6,451 bases of DNA. Source: Paracoccaceae bacterium. Lineage in GTDB: Bacteria > Pseudomonadota > Alphaproteobacteria > Rhodobacterales > Rhodobacteraceae. This document shows, one piece after another, positions 1-6,451 of this stretch. The translations under genes and the position numbers were made by a program. The first letter of the stretch is position 1. The number at the start of each line of letters is the position of its first letter. Below the pieces are notes generated by a model, which was not told where the DNA came from, did no database searches, and saw nothing but the letters and a program-made list of their open reading frames with translations. The stretch spans positions 7,855 to 14,305 of the forward strand of contig DQCI01000156.1 in the NCBI GenBank assembly GCA_003545125.1. The letters run 5' to 3'.

Positions 1-8
1 AAAAACGC

Positions 9-15
9 AGGAGAG
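9..15 (+). promoter_or_regulatory. Ribosome binding site of the glyoxalase gene
   Basis: AGGAGAG lies just upstream of the ATG at 20, with six bases between the GGAG core and the start codon. This supports the chosen start. Only 19 bases precede the gene, so any promoter lies outside the window. Confidence 0.8.
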
Positions 16-19
16 AAAC

Positions 20-463
20 ATGCGGTATGTGCACACGATGATCCGGGTCACCAGCCTGGAAGAAAGTCTCGATTTCTGGGTGAACAAGGTCGGGCTCGTC
101 GAGATGCGCCGGGTGGACAACGCGAGCGGCAAATACACCAACGTGTTTCTCGCCGCGCCGAAGGACGAGGCGAGTGCCCGCGCGAGCGGGGCGCCGGAAC
201 TGGAACTCACCTTCAACTGGGATTCCGACGAGGTCTATGCAACCGGTCGGAGCTGGGGCCATCTCGCCTACAAGGTCGATGACATCTACGCCTTCTGCCA
301 GAAGTTGATGGACGCAGGTATAACCATCAACCGGCCGCCGCGGGACGGCCGCATGGCCTTTTTCAAGAGCCCCGACCATGTCAGCGTCGAGCTGATCCAG
401 GACGGGGAAAGCCTGCCGATCCAGGATCCCTGGGCCTCGATGCCGAACGACGGGAGCTGGTGA
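20..463 (+). CDS. gloA: Glyoxalase I (lactoylglutathione lyase), VOC superfamily
   Basis: Predicted cytosolic metalloenzyme that converts the hemithioacetal of methylglyoxal and glutathione into S-lactoylglutathione, the first step of the glyoxalase detoxification pathway. The 147-residue product starts MRYVHTMIRV, the usual glyoxalase I opening. The four metal ligands of the E. coli enzyme (His5, Glu56, His74, Glu122) have clear counterparts: His5, Glu62 in LELTFNW, His81 in WGHLAY and Glu124 in SVELIQ. The two paired beta-alpha-beta-beta-beta modules of the VOC fold span roughly residues 1-67 and 78-128. The protein is about a dozen residues longer than the E. coli enzyme: a few extra residues lie before Glu62, and there is a polar tail after residue 128 (ending PNDGSW). 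No signal peptide is visible. The metal (Ni/Co or Zn) cannot be settled from the sequence. The stop codon lies one base before the next start, so it is almost certainly cotranscribed with the epimerase gene. Start ATG is supported by a good Shine-Dalgarno site. Confidence 0.93.
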   Translation: MRYVHTMIRVTSLEESLDFWVNKVGLVEMRRVDNASGKYTNVFLAAPKDEASARASGAPELELTFNWDSDEVYATGRSWGHLAYKVDDIYAFCQKLMDAGITINRPPRDGRMAFFKSPDHVSVELIQDGESLPIQDPWASMPNDGSW

Positions 464-464
464 G

Positions 465-1676
465 ATGACGCCGCTGCTGGAACGCCCTGTCCATCGGATG
501 TGGCTCCTGCACCAGGCGGAAAACCTGATCGGGTTCTATCGCCCGATCACCGGCGGCCCGGCCGGTTTCCGCATGCTCGGAACCGGTGGCACGCCGATGT
601 TCGGCTCGGGCGAAGTCTTCGGCATTCACGACACCACCCGGATCGTGCACGTCTTCTCATTGGCGACCCAGATGGGTATCCCCGGCCTCCGGGACGGGAT
701 CGACCAGGGGATCGAGTTCCTGTGGTCCTCGTTCCGCGACACGCAGAACGGCGGCTATTTCTGGTCCGTGAACGCCGAGGGCCCGGTGCGCGCCGACAAG
801 CAGGCTTACGGCCACGCCTTCGTGCTGCTCGCGGCCAGTTCGGCGCTGCGCGTCGGGCATCCGCGCGCCCAGGCCCTGCTCGACGACATCAGCCAGGTGA
901 TCGAGGCGCGGTTCTGGGAAGAGGGCCCTGGCGCGATGGCCGAGGAGTTCGAGGCCGACTGGGCCGAGATCGGCCCTTACCGCGGCCAGAACTCCAACAT
1001 GCACAGCACCGAGGCGCTGATCGCCGCCTTCGAGGCGACGAACGAACGCAGCTACCTCGACAAGGCGGTGCGGATCGCCGGGCTTGTGATCAACCGCGCC
1101 GCCCGGGCCGAGGGCTGGCGGGTGGCCGAGCATTTCGACAACATGTGGCAGGTCGACCGCGATTACGACGGCGACCCGATGTTCCGCCCCGCCGGCACCA
1201 CACCCGGCCATGCGCTCGAATGGGCACGGCTGCTGGTGCAACTGCACGATCTGTCGGGCCACACACATGCCTGGATGATCGAGGCCGCCAAGGGCCTGTT
1301 CGCCCGCGCGGTCGAGACCGGCTGGGACGGCGAACGGGGCGGCTTTGTCTACACGCTGGACTGGGACGACAAACCGCTCCAGCCGCTGAGGCTCTGGTGG
1401 CCCAACGCGGAAGGGATCGGCGCGGCCGCGACGCTGGTGAAACATGATGGCGATCCGCTTGCGCGCGACTGGTACGAGAAGATCTGGGACGTGGTGGCGG
1501 CCCAGTTCATCGACCACGAAAGCGGCGGCTGGTATCCGGAGATCCTGCCCGACGGCACTCCGGGGGATGCGATATTCACCGGAAAGCCCGATCTCTACCA
1601 TGCCTTCCAGGCCTGCCTTGGGCCGCTCCTCAAGCCCGGCGTGCATATCTCGGGTGACATCACCGAGGCCCTGTGA
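465..1676 (+). CDS. AGE-family sugar epimerase/isomerase
   Basis: A 403-residue member of the N-acylglucosamine 2-epimerase (AGE) family, which folds as an (alpha/alpha)6 barrel and epimerises or isomerises free or N-acylated sugars at C2; members include GlcNAc 2-epimerase, mannose isomerase, YihS and cellobiose 2-epimerase. Length fits the family (about 390-420). Family motifs are all present: Arg59 in HDTTRIVH, the KQAYGHAF helix, His180 in NSNMHSTEA, the PGHALEW motif with His249 and Glu252, WWPNAEG with Glu316, and His379 in KPDLYHAF. His249 and His379 correspond to the pair of catalytic acid/base histidines described in YihS and cellobiose epimerase, so the enzyme should be active. The exact substrate cannot be read from the sequence; a mannose/fructose/glucose or aldose 2-epimerase role is as likely as GlcNAc epimerisation. 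There is no signal peptide. The start is one base after the glyoxalase stop, with GGGAG eight bases upstream inside the end of that gene, so translation is probably coupled. Confidence 0.9.
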   Translation: MTPLLERPVHRMWLLHQAENLIGFYRPITGGPAGFRMLGTGGTPMFGSGEVFGIHDTTRIVHVFSLATQMGIPGLRDGIDQGIEFLWSSFRDTQNGGYFWSVNAEGPVRADKQAYGHAFVLLAASSALRVGHPRAQALLDDISQVIEARFWEEGPGAMAEEFEADWAEIGPYRGQNSNMHSTEALIAAFEATNERSYLDKAVRIAGLVINRAARAEGWRVAEHFDNMWQVDRDYDGDPMFRPAGTTPGHALEWARLLVQLHDLSGHTHAWMIEAAKGLFARAVETGWDGERGGFVYTLDWDDKPLQPLRLWWPNAEGIGAAATLVKHDGDPLARDWYEKIWDVVAAQFIDHESGGWYPEILPDGTPGDAIFTGKPDLYHAFQACLGPLLKPGVHISGDITEAL

Positions 1677-1706
1677 CGCCAGAAACCGGCGGGCTGTCGG
1701 CGCCAC

Positions 1707-1721
1707 CGTGCCGGAGGCACG
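1707..1721 (+). terminator. Weak hairpin after the epimerase gene, possible terminator or mRNA 3' end
   Basis: CGTGCC and GGCACG pair perfectly as a six-base stem around a three-base GGA loop, 30 bases after the epimerase stop. There is no T-run behind it; a C-run follows instead. It is therefore not a canonical intrinsic terminator and might only stabilise the mRNA end or assist Rho-dependent termination. Confidence 0.3.
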
Positions 1722-1813
1722 CCCCCCCGGCGGGAAACCCCCCGGAAGGGATTTCAGGACCTGGGAAGCGCCGCGATCCCGCAGGGTCGCGCTACGGTAT
1801 ACAATTGCACACA

Positions 1814-1842
1814 TTGACTTGACTCGCGGACCATTTTAGGCG
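1814..1842 (+). promoter_or_regulatory. Candidate sigma70-type promoter for the isocitrate dehydrogenase gene
   Basis: TTGACT occurs twice with one shared T (1814-1819 and 1819-1824), close to the -35 consensus TTGACA. A weak -10 candidate, TAGGCG at 1837-1842, sits 17 bases after the first copy; the stretch around TTTTAGG (1834-1840) is otherwise the best AT-rich option. The poor -10 match makes the exact promoter uncertain. The site lies in the only AT-richer patch of the gap and would give a leader of about 45-50 bases. Confidence 0.4.
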
Positions 1843-1883
1843 ATTTGGCAACCGACCGCCGCCGTGGGCGCACCAATGACACA

Positions 1884-1893
1884 GGGAGACGAG
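1884..1893 (+). promoter_or_regulatory. Ribosome binding site that fixes the isocitrate dehydrogenase start
   Basis: GGGAG at 1884-1888 lies seven bases before the ATG at 1896. It decides in favour of this start over the in-frame TTG at 1845, and the resulting N-terminus ([20 protein letters not shown]) matches the usual beginning of monomeric isocitrate dehydrogenases. Confidence 0.8.
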
Positions 1894-1895
1894 AC

Positions 1896-4091
<2,196 letters not shown>

Positions 4092-4110
4092 AACAGGCTC
4101 TAACTTGCCA

Positions 4111-4139
4111 AGAAGGGCGCCTTCCGGGGCGCCCTTTTT
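4111..4139 (+). terminator. Intrinsic terminator of the isocitrate dehydrogenase gene
   Basis: AAGGGCGCC at 4113-4121 and GGCGCCCTT at 4128-4136 form a perfect nine-base stem around a six-base TTCCGG loop; the stem can extend by a G-U pair and an A-U pair. The right arm runs straight into five T residues (4135-4139). It begins about 20 bases after the dehydrogenase stop. On the - strand the same stem lies 21 bases beyond the modC stop and is followed by the less T-rich TTCTTGG, so it may also serve the molybdate operon, more weakly. Confidence 0.9.
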
Positions 4140-4157
4140 CGTTCAACCCCCTCGGAT

Positions 4158-5246
4158 TCAAACGCCTTGGCCGATGTCTTCCGGCGCGATGGCCACGGTC
4201 TTCAGGACCGCGTGGCAGCTTGTGCCGGGCGCCAGCCCAAGACGGTCGACAGAGCGGCGGGTGATCCGCGCGAGCAGCGGCCCGGCGGGCGTGTCGAGCG
4301 CGACGACGACACCCGCGCCCGCTTCCGGGTGGAGCGCGGTCACCCTGCCGGGGAGGGTGTTGAGGGCCGAGAGCCCCCGCGGCTCCTCCAGCGACAGGAT
4401 CACATCATGGGCGGCGATGCGGACCCGGACTTGCGTCCCGGCGCCCGTGTCGAGCCCCGCGAGCAGCAGCCGCGTCCCACCGGCATCGATCTCGGTAAGC
4501 CCGTCTTCATGGTGGGCGACCACAACGGCGGTGAGAATCGCGCCGACCTGCCTGTCGCCCGCAGGGGCAAGGGCCGGGTCGCCGAGCACCGCCGCGGCCG
4601 GCCCTGTGCGCACAACTTTTCCCGCCTCGATCACCACCACCGTGGTCGCGAGCCGAGCGACCTCGCTCGCCGAATGGCTGACATAGAGCATCGGCACGCC
4701 CGCCGCGTCGCGGATCTTTTCAAGATAGGGCAGGATCTCGGTCTTGCGTGCCGCATCGAGGGCTGCGAGCGGTTCGTCGAGCAGCATCAGCCGGGGACGG
4801 GCCAGCAGCGCCCGTCCAATGGCCACCCGCTGCCGTTCGCCCCCCGAGAGTGCGGCCGGGCGCCGGGCGAGCAGCGCACCGATCCCGAGCATGGCGACCA
4901 CCCGGGCGAACTCGGTCGGGTCGGGGCTTTCGCGGCGCACCCGCAACCCGTAGGTGAGGTTGCCCTCGACACTCAGGTGCGGAAACAGCCTTCCCTCCTG
5001 GAACACGACGCCCAGCCGACGGCGATGCGGCGGTAGCCAGGTGCCGGTTCTTGTGTCACAGAGCACGTCGCCGTTCACGGCGATGTGGGCCATATCCGGC
5101 CGGTAGAGGCCCGCGACCGCGTTCAGCACGGTCGTCTTTCCGGAGCCGGAAGGCCCGAACAGCGCGGTCACGCCGGGGGGCGCCTCGAAGGCGACGTCGA
5201 GCGCGATTCCGGGCAGGACATGGCGCAGGGAAACCGACAGGCTCAT
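4158..5246 (-). CDS. modC: Molybdate ABC transporter ATP-binding protein ModC
   Basis: ATPase subunit that powers molybdate import from the cytosolic face of ModB. The 362-residue product shows, in order: Walker A GPSGSGKT (31-38), Q-loop Gln83 in VFQEGRLFPHLSVEGN, signature LSGGERQ (133-139), Walker B LMLLDE (153-158), D-loop LAALD (160-164) and switch His191 in YVSHSA. The RLFPHLSV stretch is characteristic of ModC. After a linker, residues about 291-354 form a Mop/TOBE domain beginning LSALNTLPGRV, which in ModC family members binds oxyanions and may sense cytosolic molybdate. Two-part architecture and length (usually about 350-370) fit. An in-frame ATG 13 codons upstream (5285) is possible, but the start at 5246 is preferred because the protein then opens MSLSVSLRH, as in relatives, and its ATG overlaps the modB stop as ATGA, a classic coupling junction; only a modest Shine-Dalgarno (AGGG) precedes it. 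Confidence 0.95.
   Translation of the reverse strand: MSLSVSLRHVLPGIALDVAFEAPPGVTALFGPSGSGKTTVLNAVAGLYRPDMAHIAVNGDVLCDTRTGTWLPPHRRRLGVVFQEGRLFPHLSVEGNLTYGLRVRRESPDPTEFARVVAMLGIGALLARRPAALSGGERQRVAIGRALLARPRLMLLDEPLAALDAARKTEILPYLEKIRDAAGVPMLYVSHSASEVARLATTVVVIEAGKVVRTGPAAAVLGDPALAPAGDRQVGAILTAVVVAHHEDGLTEIDAGGTRLLLAGLDTGAGTQVRVRIAAHDVILSLEEPRGLSALNTLPGRVTALHPEAGAGVVVALDTPAGPLLARITRRSVDRLGLAPGTSCHAVLKTVAIAPEDIGQGV
5243..5246 (-). other. ATGA stop-start overlap joining modB and modC
   Basis: The four bases ATGA hold both the modC start (ATG) and the modB stop (TGA). Such overlaps usually mean translational coupling, fitting two subunits needed in equal amounts. Confidence 0.85.
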
Positions 5247-5935
5247 GCGCCCTGCACCCGTCTTGCCGCGCGGCGTGCGAGCCATTCGGACAGTGCCAGC
5301 GCCGCCATCGCCACGAACACCGAGACCGCGACGAGCCGCAGCGCCGAGGCCTCGCCGCCCGGCACCTGGAGAAAGGCGTAGATCGCCGACGGCAGGGTGC
5401 GGGTCTGGCCGGGTATGTTGGACACGAAAGTGATCGTCGCGCCGAACTCGCCCATCGCCTTGGCAAAAGCCAGCACCGCACCGGCGACAATGCCAGGGAG
5501 CGTGAGCGGCAGAGTTACGGTGAAATAGACACGCATTCGCGAGGCGCCGAGGGTTGCGGCCGCCTGTTCAAGCTTCGGGTCGACGGCTTCTATCGACAGC
5601 CGGATCGCGCGCACCATCAGCGGGAACGCCATGACCGCCGCGGCCAGCGCTGCCCCGGTCCAGCGGAAGGCAACACCGAGGCCGAGGCTTTCGAGCACCG
5701 CACCGATCGGCGCCGTCGGCCCCAGTGTCAGCAGCAGAAGATAGCCCGTGACGACCGGCGGCAGGATCAGCGGCAGGTGGACCAGCCCGTTCAGGATCTC
5801 ACGGCCGGGGAAGCGCCAGCGCGCCAAGGCATAGGCGGTGAAAAGCCCGAGCGGCAGGCTCGCGGCCGTCGCGACCAGGGCCACGCGCAGCGACAATGCG
5901 ACCGCCTGCCATTCCTCCGGTCCGAGCCAAGCCAT
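5243..5935 (-). CDS. modB: Molybdate ABC transporter permease ModB
   Basis: Inner-membrane permease of the molybdate importer, working as a homodimer with ModC and receiving molybdate from ModA. The 230-residue protein has about five hydrophobic segments (near 12-36, 48-72, 93-112, 147-170 and 200-219), as usual for ModB. The EAA-type cytoplasmic loop that docks on the ATPase is seen at about 123-143 (EQAAATLGAS...TLPLTLPG). The stretch GEFGATITFVSNIPGQTRTL (162-181) is a ModB hallmark. The start ATG follows the modA stop by three bases and has a strong GGGGAG six bases upstream, inside the end of modA. Its stop overlaps the modC start by four bases. Length and motifs are complete; nothing looks broken. 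Confidence 0.95.
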   Translation of the reverse strand: MAWLGPEEWQAVALSLRVALVATAASLPLGLFTAYALARWRFPGREILNGLVHLPLILPPVVTGYLLLLTLGPTAPIGAVLESLGLGVAFRWTGAALAAAVMAFPLMVRAIRLSIEAVDPKLEQAAATLGASRMRVYFTVTLPLTLPGIVAGAVLAFAKAMGEFGATITFVSNIPGQTRTLPSAIYAFLQVPGGEASALRLVAVSVFVAMAALALSEWLARRAARRVQGA

Positions 5936-5938
5936 GCG

Positions 5939-5949
5939 TCACTCCCCTG
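5939..5949 (-). promoter_or_regulatory. Ribosome binding site of modB within the end of modA
   Basis: On the - strand, GGGGAG runs into the modA stop TGA and is followed by CGC and the modB ATG. The site overlaps the modA coding end, which suggests that ribosomes finishing modA help start modB. Confidence 0.7.
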
Positions 5950-6451
5950 CCCAGATGAACCCCTGCGCCTCGAAAACGGCGCGGGATGCGGGCGTGCGCA
6001 GGTGGTCGAGCAGGGCGCGCGTCGTCTCGCGGTCCCGTTCGGCGACCGCCGCCACCGGGTAGACGATCGGCGGGTGACTGGCTTCGGGAAACGTCGCAAC
6101 CACATGGACGCGGGGCTCGGCAATGGCGTCGGAGCGATAAACGACGCCAAGCGGCGCCGCGCCGGTCGCGACCAGCGCCAGGGCCGCGCGCGCGTTGTCG
6201 GATTGCGCGACCTGTGGCGCGACGCCCGCCCAGAGCCCGAGCTCCGTCAACGCGGCGCGCCCGTAGATCCCGGCCGGCACGGCATCGACCAGCGCCATCG
6301 CGAGGTGACCGACGCCAAGCCGGGCGGACAACGCATCCGGGTCGCCGAGGTCGATGTCCTGTGCGCCCGGATCAAACGCGATCAGCACCAGGCGATTGCC
6401 GAGCAGATCAGCGCGTGTGCCGCGAGCGAGCCGTCCCTCGGCTTCGAGCGC
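5939..6451 (-). CDS. modA: Molybdate-binding periplasmic protein ModA (5' end outside the window)
   Basis: Substrate-binding protein that captures molybdate (also tungstate) in the periplasm and hands it to ModB. The reading frame is open to the right edge, giving 170 residues of the C-terminal two thirds; the signal peptide and first lobe, about 80-90 residues, are beyond the window. Family motifs present in this fragment are LLGNRLVLIA (residues 16-25 of the fragment), VPAGIYGRAAL (58-68), GAAPLGVVYRSDA (97-109, with Tyr105 placed like the ligand-contacting Tyr170 of E. coli ModA) and FPEASHPPIVYPVA (121-134). A GTG at 6388 could mimic a start, but it falls in the middle of the LLGNRLVLI motif, so it is internal. 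The gene heads a modABC operon; its promoter and any ModE-type operator are not in view. Confidence 0.94.
   Translation of the reverse strand, partial: ALEAEGRLARGTRADLLGNRLVLIAFDPGAQDIDLGDPDALSARLGVGHLAMALVDAVPAGIYGRAALTELGLWAGVAPQVAQSDNARAALALVATGAAPLGVVYRSDAIAEPRVHVVATFPEASHPPIVYPVAAVAERDRETTRALLDHLRTPASRAVFEAQGFIWAGE

Larger units (their letters stand above)
1677..1895. other. Intergenic region between epimerase and isocitrate dehydrogenase genes
   Basis: This 219-base gap carries no convincing gene. From left to right it holds a small GC-rich hairpin (1707-1721), two copies of CCCCCCGG at 1723-1730 and 1738-1745, a second hairpin with one bulged base (1772-1791), an AT-richer patch with the palindromes GTATAC and CAATTG (1797-1807), a tandem TTGACT promoter candidate (1814-1824), a seven-codon ORF (1876-1899) and the ribosome binding site of the dehydrogenase. 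The reading frame of the dehydrogenase stays open upstream to a TTG at 1845, but that extension ([17 protein letters not shown]) is low-complexity, arginine-rich and has no good ribosome site, so I treat it as untranslated leader. Confidence 0.7.

Noticed and set aside
500..1447. A 315-codon + strand frame inside the epimerase gene
   Set aside because: Extremely Arg/Pro/Gly-rich translation typical of an out-of-frame reading in GC-rich DNA; the overlapping epimerase frame carries all the catalytic motifs.
657..1814. A 385-codon open frame on the - strand opposite the epimerase gene
   Set aside because: Same composition artefact: it covers a well-supported AGE-family gene and shows no family motif.
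1845..1895. A 17-residue N-terminal extension of isocitrate dehydrogenase from a TTG start
   Set aside because: The extension is Arg-rich, lacks a Shine-Dalgarno site and is absent from the usual N-terminus of the family, whereas the ATG at 1896 has a good ribosome site.
4167..5036. A 289-codon + strand frame opposite modC
   Set aside because: It lies antisense to modC, which has complete ABC ATPase motifs; the translation is charged and low in complexity with no domain.
5247..5285. A 13-residue longer ModC starting at 5285
   Set aside because: The ATGA overlap at 5243-5246 and the family-like N-terminus MSLSVSLRH favour the shorter form; the extra residues only shadow the end of modB.
6386..6388. 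GTG as a start of a short ModA-like protein
   Set aside because: The frame stays open to the window edge, and the upstream codons encode the conserved LLGNRL part of the ModA motif, so the GTG is an internal valine codon.

Overview
This is a GC-rich window (by eye about two thirds G+C) with dense, bacterial-style genes, near-zero gaps between cotranscribed genes and clear Shine-Dalgarno sites. The combination of a short glyoxalase I, a single-chain (monomeric) NADP-isocitrate dehydrogenase and a ModABC molybdate transporter with a Mop/TOBE-type ModC suggests an alphaproteobacterium, possibly of the Rhodobacterales. That placement is an inference from protein style and composition, not from a marker gene.

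Layout. On the + strand, positions 20-463 encode a glyoxalase I (VOC fold). One base after its stop comes an AGE-family sugar epimerase/isomerase (465-1676), so the two form a tight cistron pair. A 219-base gap (1677-1895) follows. It holds GC-rich hairpins, a C-run direct repeat, a weak sigma70-like promoter candidate and a tiny upstream ORF. Then comes the complete monomeric isocitrate dehydrogenase gene (1896-4091), closed by a strong hairpin plus T-run terminator at about 4111-4139. On the - strand, converging on that terminator, lies a molybdate ABC transporter operon in the order modA (partial, its 5' end beyond the right edge), modB (5243-5935) and modC (4158-5246). ModA to modB is separated by 3 bases, and modB to modC overlaps by 4 bases (ATGA).

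How the genes work together. ModA is the periplasmic molybdate-binding protein, ModB the membrane channel and ModC the ATPase; together they import molybdate for molybdenum cofactor. Isocitrate dehydrogenase makes 2-oxoglutarate and NADPH in the TCA cycle and is its own transcription unit. Glyoxalase I detoxifies methylglyoxal as its glutathione hemithioacetal; its tight linkage to a sugar epimerase hints at a sugar-metabolism link but does not prove one.

I found no RNA gene, mobile element, CRISPR array or defence system. Almost all of the window is explained by well-known housekeeping and transport families. The points worth a second look are the isocitrate dehydrogenase leader, the glyoxalase-epimerase pairing and the shared convergent terminator; I see no evidence of a new biological system.
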